DNA from: Candidatus Leptofilum gracile
Lineage (GTDB): Bacteria > Chloroflexota > Anaerolineae > Promineifilales > Promineifilaceae
Assembly (NCBI GenBank): GCA_016713825.1
Contig: JADJOJ010000003.1
Span: 372,001 to 436,000, forward strand
Length of the DNA: 64,000 nt
Direction of reading: 5' to 3'
In this document: positions 44,772 to 51,588 of the stretch, in pieces
Layout of the letters: the number at the start of each line of letters is the position of its first letter
Position numbering within the stretch: position 1 is the first letter of the stretch
Translations under genes and position numbers: made by a program
Notes under the pieces: generated by a model
Databases searched by the model: none
Seen by the model: only the letters and a program-made list of their open reading frames with translations
What the model was told of the DNA's origin: nothing

Positions 44772-44852
44772 TTTTTCCCTACCCCTAGCCCCCTCCCGAA
44801 GAGAGGGGGGATCAGATTCCCTCCCCCAGCAGGGGGAGGGCTAGGGAGGGGG
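44772..44852. repeat. CCCTCCC/GGGAGGG inverted repeat
   Basis: CCCTAGCCCCCTCCCGAAG... faces GCAGGGGGAGGGCTAGGGAG, a GC-rich hairpin of a common intergenic class. It lies between the ATPase and the DUF4097 gene. A short related palindrome, CCCTCTCCCTAGGAGGGAGAG, is near 22415-22436. Confidence 0.7.
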
Positions 44853-46103
44853 TTATTTTTCCAATGCTTCCAGCAGCGTAGCGGCTTCGCTGGGGGAGAT
44901 GATGCCCTGCTCAACCATCTTCAAAATCTTGAGCTGCTCTTCGCTGCTGGCAGGTTGCTTGGGCTCCGGTGTACCAGGGCGCGTTACAACGCGGCTGCGG
45001 CTGCTGGAATGGCGCTGCTGCCGTTCGGCTCGTTGGCGGGCGCGTTCGGCAGCTTGTTCGGCTTTGGCGGTGGCACGTTCCACTTTTTCGGTGATTTTGG
45101 TGGCCATGCGCTGGCTAAAATCGGGGCCTAACGTGTTTTCTAGCTTTTTGCTGATTTGGGACACCTGTTCATTGATCTGCTGGGTGATCTGGCTGCCAAA
45201 GCTGGCAAAGTCAAAGTCGAAGTCTGCTTCAAAGGTGGCGTCATCTTGCCATTTTTCGTCCACAATGTCACCTTCTTTGAGGATGATACGGCCGTTTGCC
45301 GTCAAGCTCACATTGGTTTCCCCATCGCCCAAACGGCCGATGAGCGTGTTTTCTAGCCCGGTCTCTTTTTCCAGCGGCAGCCGGTTTTTGATGTCGGGGG
45401 CCGTGGCCGTGAGGTTCAGTGGCGAGGTGATGGGCCAGCGCACGATGATGTCCCGCTCGGCGGTGAAGCTGTGCTCACCCTGGCTCAGGCCGCCGTACAG
45501 GCGAATGTCGCCCTGGATGCCCGCAATTGCCGCAATGCCGCCCAAATTGCGCAAATTAATGTCGCGCATGCCGCCTTCCACGGTGACGCTGCCGTTGATG
45601 GTGCGCAAACTCACATCGCCGTTGGCCTGGTGCAGGTGCACGTCGCCGTTGGCGTTGCGCACAGACAGATCGCCCTGAATGGTTTGGATGGTCAGCCCAC
45701 CGATGTTGCGCAGGGAGGCGTCGCCGTTGATCTGGTCGATGGTCAGGTCGCCGTCCAGGTTTTTGGCGGCCAGATCGGCATTGAGGGTTTGAATGTGGAC
45801 GTTGCCGCCGCCGCTCAAAATGACGTCGCCATTGACTTCTACCAGGTTGACGTCCCCTTCCAGCAGCTTAATGGCCACGTCGCCATTGACATAACTAACA
45901 AAAAGGCTGCTGTGCAGCGGCACCGTCAACTTGAGGCCGCGTTGGCTGCTGACGGAGATTTTCTCTTCGCCTTCAGTGAGTTCGAAGCTTTCACCTTTGA
46001 GGGAAACGGCCGTTTCTGCCCAGGTTCGTACCACCAAATCCCCGTTGCAGTCGGTAATGTTTATTTGGGGGGCTTTGCCCGTAAAAATCTTTTCCTGGTT
46101 CAT
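44853..46103 (-). CDS. DUF4097 beta-repeat protein with C-terminal SHOCT-like module (permuted LiaX/YvlB-like)
   Basis: A 416-residue protein. A ~300-residue right-handed beta region has regular repeats (DVNLVEVNGDVILSGGG, DLTIDQINGDASLRNIGG and so on) of the DUF4097 type. A charged helical stretch (ATAKAEQAAERARQRAERQQ) follows, and then EEQLKILKMVEQGIISPSEA-type helices at the very end. LiaX and YvlB of Firmicutes place the SHOCT-like helices first and the beta domain second; here the order is swapped. The start at 46103 is chosen because the longer frame (to 46286) translates the TTTCCCGGAAACT hairpin. It follows the copy-1 SHOCT protein. Confidence 0.75.
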   Translation of the reverse strand: MNQEKIFTGKAPQINITDCNGDLVVRTWAETAVSLKGESFELTEGEEKISVSSQRGLKLTVPLHSSLFVSYVNGDVAIKLLEGDVNLVEVNGDVILSGGGNVHIQTLNADLAAKNLDGDLTIDQINGDASLRNIGGLTIQTIQGDLSVRNANGDVHLHQANGDVSLRTINGSVTVEGGMRDINLRNLGGIAAIAGIQGDIRLYGGLSQGEHSFTAERDIIVRWPITSPLNLTATAPDIKNRLPLEKETGLENTLIGRLGDGETNVSLTANGRIILKEGDIVDEKWQDDATFEADFDFDFASFGSQITQQINEQVSQISKKLENTLGPDFSQRMATKITEKVERATAKAEQAAERARQRAERQQRHSSSRSRVVTRPGTPEPKQPASSEEQLKILKMVEQGIISPSEAATLLEALEK

Positions 46104-46125
46104 AAAAGTACCCTTTTGTAACCAT

Positions 46126-46178
46126 TTTCCCGGAAACTGCCCCTGTGGGATTGCTGACGCAAACCAGTTTCCGGGAAA
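46126..46178. repeat. TTTCCCGGAAACT hairpin
   Basis: Exact 13-bp arms at 46126-46138 and 46166-46178. It is nearly identical to the hairpin at 38035-38088 and sits in the gap before the DUF4097-SHOCT gene. Confidence 0.75.
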
Positions 46179-46183
46179 GTTTT

Positions 46184-46612
46184 TTAATCTAAATAAACCT
46201 GCACGTGCTCGTTGCTTTCTTCGTCCTGAACGTCTACCAGCATGCCGGTTTTCATATCCTGCATCATGCCCGTCAGCTCGTTCCAATCCAGATTTTCAAT
46301 CTCTGGGCTAAAGCGGCTGCCAATTTTCAGGCCAAACTTCATCATTTTTACCGGGATGTTGACGGTGACCCGGTTTTTGCCAGTTTCCAGATTGGCCACA
46401 CGGACGCGGAACCAGCTGGGTTCGCTGCCATTTCCACCTTTGCTGGCCACCACTGGCTCAGGGGCGGGCGCTTTTTCAACGGGTGGGGGCGGCGGCGGGG
46501 CCGCTTGCGGGGCAGGTTCGCCCACATCGCTCAACAAATTGGCGGCTTCTGCGGCCGTAATTTTGCCATTGCTCAACAGTTCCAAAATTTCCATACGACT
46601 TGGTTTGCTCAT
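46184..46612 (-). CDS. SHOCT-like protein with C-terminal beta domain (copy 1)
   Basis: A 142-residue protein. The N-terminal SHOCT-like module is RMEILELLSNGKITAAEAANL and the linker is proline-rich (PQAAPPPPPPVEKAPAPEP). The C-terminal domain has EPSWFRVRVANLETGKNRVT, VNIPVKMMKFGLKIGSRFSP and MLVDVQDEESNEHVQVYLD. It is paralogous to the 39838-40221 protein (same strand order, WFRVRV, VNIP, DEES). Function unknown. It is next to the DUF2089 and DUF4097 genes. Confidence 0.7.
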   Translation of the reverse strand: MSKPSRMEILELLSNGKITAAEAANLLSDVGEPAPQAAPPPPPPVEKAPAPEPVVASKGGNGSEPSWFRVRVANLETGKNRVTVNIPVKMMKFGLKIGSRFSPEIENLDWNELTGMMQDMKTGMLVDVQDEESNEHVQVYLD

Positions 46613-46636
46613 GACAGTCTCCTTATTGATTGTTCC

Positions 46637-46712
46637 GTAATTCGTAATCGGTAAGTCAGAAGTCAGTAATCAGTAGGTCGGCAAACTGAACATTGAATAC
46701 TGTTTACTGAAC
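46637..46712. repeat. CAGTAATCAGTAGG/ACTGAACATTGAATACTG repeat
   Basis: A member of the CAGTAATCAG family with GGTAAGTCAGAAGTCAGTAATCAGTAGG-type units facing TGAACATTGAATACTGTTTACTGA. It lies between the DUF2089 gene and SHOCT copy 1. Confidence 0.6.
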
Positions 46713-46719
46713 ATTAAAC

Positions 46720-47097
46720 TCAGCCTTGTCCGCGCAAAATGGCCAGCCCTTCTTCCGCCGACAGCTTGCCGCTGCTGATGTCATCCAAAATGGATTGGCG
46801 CGCCTCTGGCGACAGGTCAGATTCGGGTGGGCCAACTTCGTACCCCATCGCTTCGATCACTTCGGTGAGGCGGCTGCGCACGGCGGGGTAAGACATGCCC
46901 ATCTCCTGCTCCACCCGGTTGATTTTGCCCTCGCACTTGATGAACGTTTCGATGAAGCTGAGCTGTTCTGGCGAAAGCTGGTATAGCCGCCCCAGCGAAA
47001 AATGCCCTTCGATGCTGGTGTCGCAGTTGCGGCAGTGCAGCCGGGTGACGTGCAGGGTATCGTTGCAAATGGGGCATTGGCCAATGACTGAATTCAT
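46720..47097 (-). CDS. DUF2089-family zinc-ribbon/HTH protein
   Basis: A 125-residue protein. An N-terminal zinc ribbon (C8-x2-C11 ... C22-x2-C25) is followed by a helix-turn-helix-like region (INRVEQEMGMSYPAVRSRLT) and a C-terminal SHOCT-like pair (ARQSILDDISSGKLSAEEGL). DUF2089 proteins are thought to be small DNA-binding regulators, so this is the best candidate regulator of the run. The ATG at 47097 is preceded by AAGGAGACC. A perfect hairpin lies just upstream. Confidence 0.8.
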   Translation of the reverse strand: MNSVIGQCPICNDTLHVTRLHCRNCDTSIEGHFSLGRLYQLSPEQLSFIETFIKCEGKINRVEQEMGMSYPAVRSRLTEVIEAMGYEVGPPESDLSPEARQSILDDISSGKLSAEEGLAILRGQG

Positions 47098-47137
47098 GAA
47101 TCTGGTCTCCTTAAACTGTCATAATTGAGCGTTATCG

Positions 47138-47170
47138 AGACCTGACAGGTTTTCGAAACCTGTCAGGTCT
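47138..47170. repeat. AGACCTGACAGGTTT palindrome
   Basis: Exact 15-bp arms around TCG, in the gap between DUF4097 and DUF2089 genes. A second copy of the core CCTGACAGG is at 42766-42820. Confidence 0.8.
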
Positions 47171-47215
47171 TTTCGTCGATGATACTCGACAGGTTAAGAA
47201 TTCGTCCAACAATAA

Positions 47216-47938
47216 TTAAACGAGTTCTGGTTTGCTTACCAATTTTTCTGGTTCTTTTTGTTTGGGGAGGAACGGCCGTATCTCCAAACTCCCCGTGCCA
47301 ATCTGCGCTTTAATCCGGCCTGCGCCGCTGCCCAGGGTGCCCCACAGCTTACCCCCAACCAGATGGCGCTCTTCCCGCCGGTCGGTGAGCGGCAGCTTGC
47401 AGCTGACATTGCCCACACCTGTTTTGGCCGATAGCTGGGCGTTTACCGTTTCGGGCACCGTCAGCACAATTTCACCCGTGGCAGATTCAAACCGGTGGCT
47501 TTCATCCGTCAGGTTGCCGCTGTAGGTCAGCTGCCCGGTGACGGTTTTGGCGTAGATGGGGCCGTCGATATCACGCAATTTTAGCTGCCCGGTAACCACT
47601 CGCGCCGAAACGGGGGCGGCGCTGCCTGTGATGGTCAGCGAGCCAGTGACAGTTTTGGCCTGAATGGGGCAGTGGGCGGGCAGTTCAATGATGAGGTCTG
47701 CTTTGGGGTGGTCGTTGCTAAACCAGCGGGTGAGCTTTAAGACAAAATCGTCTTCCTGTTCGGCGTGTACCAAAATGGTGTCCCCCTGCCGCTCTACCCA
47801 AACGTTCATATGGCGGTAGGTGGCGGTGACGTGGAGGGTGTTGGTGGTAGACGGCCGTATTTCCACCGAGCCAATCTCTACCAACACGTCCAGCTTTGTT
47901 TTCGCCTCAACTGTTTCCGTAAACGTGACAGTTTTCAT
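47216..47938 (-). CDS. DUF4097-type beta protein (first gene of the run)
   Basis: A 240-residue protein rich in short beta repeats (AKTVTGSLTITGSAAPVSAR, VVTGQLKLRDIDGPIYA), the DUF4097 class, with a hydrophilic C-terminus and no signal peptide seen. It lacks the SHOCT-like module. LiaX-like proteins in Firmicutes combine such beta domains with SHOCT helices; here they are split between genes. It is transcribed from the strong promoter at 47999-48027, with GGGGCGAAG before the ATG. Confidence 0.72.
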   Translation of the reverse strand: MKTVTFTETVEAKTKLDVLVEIGSVEIRPSTTNTLHVTATYRHMNVWVERQGDTILVHAEQEDDFVLKLTRWFSNDHPKADLIIELPAHCPIQAKTVTGSLTITGSAAPVSARVVTGQLKLRDIDGPIYAKTVTGQLTYSGNLTDESHRFESATGEIVLTVPETVNAQLSAKTGVGNVSCKLPLTDRREERHLVGGKLWGTLGSGAGRIKAQIGTGSLEIRPFLPKQKEPEKLVSKPELV

Positions 47939-47998
47939 TTTCTTCGCCCCGTATCAAAAAGATTAATACCTACGTAAATAAAATTAACAACTGAGGCA

Positions 47999-48027
47999 AT
48001 AATAGTTTGTTTTTCTGGCCGTGTCAA
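47999..48027 (-). promoter_or_regulatory. Near-consensus sigma-70 promoter of the DUF4097/SHOCT/ABC run
   Basis: On the minus strand TTGACA (48022-48027), 17-bp spacer, TATTAT (47999-48004). Start of transcription would be near 47991, giving a ~53-nt leader. Confidence 0.75.
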
Positions 48028-48157
48028 GCAATTTTTAATAAAAATAGGAAAATCTATTGATAATTTGAATAACCCCATCAAAATTATCAACATTCTTGAA
48101 AAAATCTGTCAAATCTGCGAAATCTTGAAGTAGTCAATCATGCCTTGAACAAAATTT

Positions 48158-48230
48158 CACCGCAAAGGCCACAAAGAGCGCAAAGTTTTACGCTTTAATC
48201 TTGGCGTTCTTCGCGTGCTTTGTGGTTCAA
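48158..48230. repeat. CCGCAAAGGCCACAAAG hairpin repeat
   Basis: Imperfect inverted repeat, second full copy of the family at 676-746. Confidence 0.6.
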
Positions 48231-48300
48231 CCAATTCTTGACCATTACAAAATCTGCGAAATTTGCTGATAAAAATAGTTTTGAGTTTGTCTTGTTCTGG

Positions 48301-49773
48301 TTAAGGGAGGGGAGTAACGGCCGTCTCCTGCCGACGCGCTTCCTGTTGTAGGTGCCAGCGCCATTCGCGCATGTTTAGCGCCACCATGCCGCTGTACGCC
48401 AGGGCGCAGCTGAGCAAAAAGAAGAGCGGGCCAAAATTGTGCTGCCGCAGCGCCAGCGCCACGCCCGCCCAGGCGTACAGCGCCAATGCAAATTCCACCA
48501 AAATCAGCCAATCGAAGCGCAGCTCAGAGAGCGGGGAAGAAGCGTGGTTGCCCTGTTTAGGCGTGCGCACAAAATCATGCGCCTGCTGGCGGGCCAACAG
48601 CGCCTGCAAGATGGCGCGCCCGTTGCTGGGAGCCAGCCCAATGGCGACAAGCACCATCGTGGGGAAGTGGCGCAGCCGCCACAGCCAATCCCGGTACAGC
48701 ACCCGCTGGCTCATCACAAACAGCAGCGGCTGGCCAATGCCCGCCACCGAAAAAAGCAGCATCCACGACGAAAAGTGAAAATCGAGCAGCAGCAGGGGGA
48801 TTTGCAGCAGCAGCAGCAAAATTAGCAGCAGGTTGGTGCTGTAAGCCGACATCGACATGAGGGCATAAAAGCGGGCCAGGCGCGTCTGGTGTGGCGTGGT
48901 GGCGATGGCCCGGCCATATTTCAGCAAACATTGCGACGACCCTTTGGACCACCTGGCCTGCTGACTTTTGTACGCCGACAGCGTGGTGGGCAGCTCCGCC
49001 GGGGATTGCACCTCGTTGAGAAAGAGGCAGTCCCACTGGCGCAGGACGGCGCGGGTGCTCAGGCACATATCTTCGCAGACCGTGTCGGTATGCCAGCCGC
49101 CCGCATCTTCCAGGCAGCTGCGCCGCCAAATGCCGCCCGCGCCGTTGAATTTGGGGAACAGGTTGGCCCGGTGCCGCACCGTTTGCTCCATGGCAAAATG
49201 TTTGTCCAGGGCGATGGCCTGGGCGCTGGTGAGGGGGGAACGGCCGTCATTCAAATGGCCCCAGCGCGTCTGCACCATGCCCAGGGCCGGATTGGCAAAG
49301 TGGGGCATCGTTTGCTGCAAAAAGTCTGGCTGCGGCTGAAAATCGGCATCAAAAATGGCGATGAACGCGCCCGTGGCCTGGGGCAGCGCCGCCGCCAGCG
49401 CCCCCGCTTTGAAGCCATCCCGCTGGCTGCGGTGCAGCAGGGCGATGTTGACGCCTCTTTCCTTATAGTAAGCCACCCAGCGTGCCGCCCGCTCGGTGGT
49501 GCCGTCGGTGGAATCGTCGATGACCTGGATTTGTAATTTTTCGGGGGGGTAGAGGAGGGTAACGGCCGTATGAATCAACCGCTCCACCACAAATGGCTCA
49601 TTAAAAATGGGCAGCTGCACCGTCACGCTGGGCAGCTCGGCGGGCAGGGGGGGCGTAGGGAATTGGGCGTGGCGATGTCGCCAATAAAGCCCGAACGTCA
49701 GCAGGCCAAACAGGCCGTACAGCGCCAATCCGCCCAGGGCAAAAAAATAGAGGCTCAGGACAAGCAGGTTCAT
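48301..49773 (-). CDS. Membrane GT2 glycosyltransferase (cellulose synthase-like)
   Basis: A 490-residue processive-type GT2. One N-terminal TM (about 5-28) is followed by a cytosolic catalytic domain: VQLPIFNEP, DDSTDGT, DADFQPQPD (DxD), CEDMCLSTRA, and QQARWSKGS (the QxxRW motif). Then come about four TM segments. Family members make beta-glucans, glucomannan or glycolipids. The frame runs from 50034, but the ATG at 49773 overlaps the DUF951 stop (ATGA) and suits the conserved N-terminal TM. The product polymer is unknown. Confidence 0.85.
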   Translation of the reverse strand: MNLLVLSLYFFALGGLALYGLFGLLTFGLYWRHRHAQFPTPPLPAELPSVTVQLPIFNEPFVVERLIHTAVTLLYPPEKLQIQVIDDSTDGTTERAARWVAYYKERGVNIALLHRSQRDGFKAGALAAALPQATGAFIAIFDADFQPQPDFLQQTMPHFANPALGMVQTRWGHLNDGRSPLTSAQAIALDKHFAMEQTVRHRANLFPKFNGAGGIWRRSCLEDAGGWHTDTVCEDMCLSTRAVLRQWDCLFLNEVQSPAELPTTLSAYKSQQARWSKGSSQCLLKYGRAIATTPHQTRLARFYALMSMSAYSTNLLLILLLLLQIPLLLLDFHFSSWMLLFSVAGIGQPLLFVMSQRVLYRDWLWRLRHFPTMVLVAIGLAPSNGRAILQALLARQQAHDFVRTPKQGNHASSPLSELRFDWLILVEFALALYAWAGVALALRQHNFGPLFFLLSCALAYSGMVALNMREWRWHLQQEARRQETAVTPLP

Positions 49774-49997
49774 GCGGGCGGGCTGTCTTCGGCCGATTCG
49801 GCAGGGTTGGCGGCGGATTTGAGGATGGTTTTGAGCCGCTTGTTGAAGACGCCCCGTTGCAGCAGCACTTTTCGGCCGCAGGTTTGGCAGACCAATCCCA
49901 CGTCGGTGCCTAGCCGCACCACTTCCCAATCGTAACTGCCGCAGGGGTGCGGCTTGCGCAGGCGCACAATGTCGCCCAGGTGAATTTCTACGTACAT
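49770..49997 (-). CDS. DUF951-family protein
   Basis: A 75-residue DUF951 protein: HLGDIVRLRKPHPCGSYDWE then VVRLGTDVGLVCQTCGRKVL, with a CxxCG motif and a conserved HPCG that together may bind zinc. The function is unknown. The stop overlaps the start of the GT2 gene. ATG 49997 is chosen as the family start. Confidence 0.85.
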   Translation of the reverse strand: MYVEIHLGDIVRLRKPHPCGSYDWEVVRLGTDVGLVCQTCGRKVLLQRGVFNKRLKTILKSAANPAESAEDSPPA

Positions 49998-50137
49998 GGG
50001 CGGGATTATAGGTGGGGGAACGGCCGTTTGCCAATACGATTTACGGCCGTTTTCCCCATGCAATCCTGAAAAAGCAGTAAACTTTTCCCACATCATTCGC
50101 CCCCACTTTGCCTGCAAGGTATACTCCAGCTACTAAA

Positions 50138-50201
50138 AGTGCCAGGCACAGGGCAGCAAAACTTGGCCTACCCAGATTGTGCCGCCCTGTGCCTGGCACT
50201 T
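50138..50201. repeat. AAGTGCCAGGCACAGGGC hairpin
   Basis: Exact 18-bp arms 50138-50155 and 50184-50201 around a ~28-bp loop. It lies in the divergent gap between the DUF951/GT2 genes and the S2P-type protease gene. Confidence 0.8.
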
Positions 50202-50217
50202 GGCTGCCCAGAAAAGG

Positions 50218-50285
50218 TGTCATTCCCGTGAAAACGGGAATCCACCACTACAAAGATATGGATTCCCGCCTTCGCGGGAATGACA
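50218..50285. repeat. GGGAATCC hairpin repeat, copy 2
   Basis: TGTCATTCCCGTGAAAACGG faces CCGCCTTCGCGGGAATGACA. It is better preserved than the 33331-33396 copy and ends 15 bp before the S2P start. Confidence 0.8.
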
Positions 50286-50299
50286 AGCTCAGGGAAAAT

Positions 50300-50974
50300 A
50301 TGCTCTTATTTTTACGCGGTGCCGATTATCTGGTTCCCACCGCCATCAGCTTTATCCTGATTGCGGTGCTGGCCTTTGCTTACCATGAGTTTGCCCACGC
50401 CATCGTGGCGGATCGATTGGGTGACCCGACGCCGAGGCAGTACGGCCGTATCACCCTCAACCCCATCCCCCACCTGGACCGCACCGGGCTGATTTTGCTG
50501 CTCATCATTGGTTTTGGCTACGCCTTCACGCCCATCAACCCCCGCTATCTGCGGGGCAATCCCCGCACGTCCCACGCCATCGTAGCCATCGCTGGCCCGC
50601 TGATGAATTTGCTCTTTGCCCTGGCCATGGGCTTACCCATCCGGTTGGGGCTGGTAGATGTGCAGGCTCCGGGCCAAATTTTACCTTCGGTTTACTCATT
50701 TTTGGCGTTTGGCGTTTACTTTAATCTGCTGCTATTCGCTTTTAACATGATTCCCATTCCGCCGCTGGACGGTTTCACCATTTTGCTGGGCATTTTGCCG
50801 CCCGACATGGCTTACCGCTTGGAAAGTCTGCGCCAATACAGCCAGATTATCTTTTTAGGCGTCTTTTTCTTGCTGCCAGCCGTGGGTATCAATATTGCTT
50901 TTCAAGTGATTGGCCCGGTCATTTCATTCTTTTACCCGCTGTTTCTGGGACCGTTTTCACCGTTTTTTGTGTAG
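50300..50974 (+). CDS. Site-2 protease-type intramembrane metalloprotease (M50)
   Basis: A 224-residue membrane protein with about five TMs. The HExxH zinc motif is in LAFAYHEFAHAIVADRLGDP (about 33-50), and the third ligand is in NMIPIPPLDGF (NPDG-like; about 155-165). The short S2P/Rip class cleaves anti-sigma factors or membrane proteins, or is a housekeeping protease without a known target. The long in-frame upstream part (from 50108) is the repeat DNA; AGGGA before the ATG at 50300 supports this start. It may be co-transcribed with the HD gene 5 bp later. Confidence 0.88.
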   Translation: MLLFLRGADYLVPTAISFILIAVLAFAYHEFAHAIVADRLGDPTPRQYGRITLNPIPHLDRTGLILLLIIGFGYAFTPINPRYLRGNPRTSHAIVAIAGPLMNLLFALAMGLPIRLGLVDVQAPGQILPSVYSFLAFGVYFNLLLFAFNMIPIPPLDGFTILLGILPPDMAYRLESLRQYSQIIFLGVFFLLPAVGINIAFQVIGPVISFFYPLFLGPFSPFFV

Positions 50975-50979
50975 GCGCA

Positions 50980-51498
50980 ATGGTTCGGTATCGTTTGTGG
51001 CAATTTTGGCAGATAGTAACGGCCGTTCCCCTGGAACCGGCCGCTCGCACTGAAATTGCCACCATCCTGACGGCCAGCGAACTGGCGCTGTTTGACCAGT
51101 TTTCGCATAATGACCAGTGGCACAGCTACCGCGTTATGAAAATGTTGCAAGGCGCGGGGTACAACCAGCCAGCCTTGCTTGTCACTGCCCTTTTGCACGA
51201 CGTGGGCAAAACCAGGCTCCAACTTTCCATCTGGGAACGGTCGCTCATTGTGCTGGCCTCCATTTTGCTGCCCCGGCAAACGGCCGTTTGGGGGCAAGGG
51301 GAGGCGGTGGGGTGGAAACGGCCGTTTGTCGTTAAAATGCAGCATCCCGCCTGGAGCGCCGAAATGGCCGCCGCCGCTGGCACCGACCCGTTGGCCGTTG
51401 AACTGATGCGCCGCCACCAGGACCCCATCTCGCCAGGCGACTCCAGCGAAACGGCCGAACTGCTCCGTCATCTGCAATGGGCGGATGACCAAAATTAA
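50980..51498 (+). CDS. HD-domain protein
   Basis: A 172-residue protein. H-x-Y near residues 48-51 (WHSYRVMKML) and the HD motif ALLHDVGKTRLQL at about 70-80 show a metal-dependent phosphohydrolase of the HD superfamily. The later His/Asp ligands (HPAWSAEMA and RRHQDP) match. The substrate (nucleotide, cyclic nucleotide or phosphate ester) is unknown. The gene follows the M50 protease by 5 bp and likely shares its transcript. Confidence 0.8.
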   Translation: MVRYRLWQFWQIVTAVPLEPAARTEIATILTASELALFDQFSHNDQWHSYRVMKMLQGAGYNQPALLVTALLHDVGKTRLQLSIWERSLIVLASILLPRQTAVWGQGEAVGWKRPFVVKMQHPAWSAEMAAAAGTDPLAVELMRRHQDPISPGDSSETAELLRHLQWADDQN

Positions 51499-51508
51499 CC
51501 CGACATGA

Positions 51509-51575
51509 CCTGGGGATGAATCCCCAGGCTATTGGGGGAATTCATTTTATTAGCCAGGGGGATTTATCCCCTGGC
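51509..51575. repeat. Two palindromes before the TyrA-like gene
   Basis: CCTGGGGATGAATCCCCAGG (51509-51528) and GCCAGGGGGATTTATCCCCTGGC (51553-51575). The first matches the palindrome at 38589-38608. Confidence 0.75.
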
Positions 51576-51588
51576 CGTTGGATTAAAT

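Larger units (their letters stand above)
47939..48300. other. A/T-rich regulatory gap before the envelope run
   Basis: A 362-bp gap. The first 150 bp is A/T-rich and carries the promoter of the minus-strand run. The rest holds AAATCTGCGAAATC-type microrepeats (near 48105-48125 and 48248) and a CCGCAAAG hairpin (48158-48230). No gene is visible. Confidence 0.6.

Noticed and set aside
44853..46286. DUF4097 gene start at 46286
   Set aside because: The extra part translates a hairpin repeat and the end of the SHOCT gene in another frame; 46103 is followed by the recognisable protein.
11417..46712. CAGTAATCAG repeats as a CRISPR array
   Set aside because: Units are direct neighbours without unique spacers of even length and form hairpins; no cas genes are near.
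48301..50034. GT2 start at 50034
   Set aside because: The extra N-terminal part is Arg-rich, non-conserved, and runs through the DUF951 gene in another frame; 49773 has the ATGA overlap.
50108..50299. Extension of the S2P gene upstream
   Set aside because: It is a translation of the hairpin repeats at 50138 and 50218; AGGGA precedes 50300.
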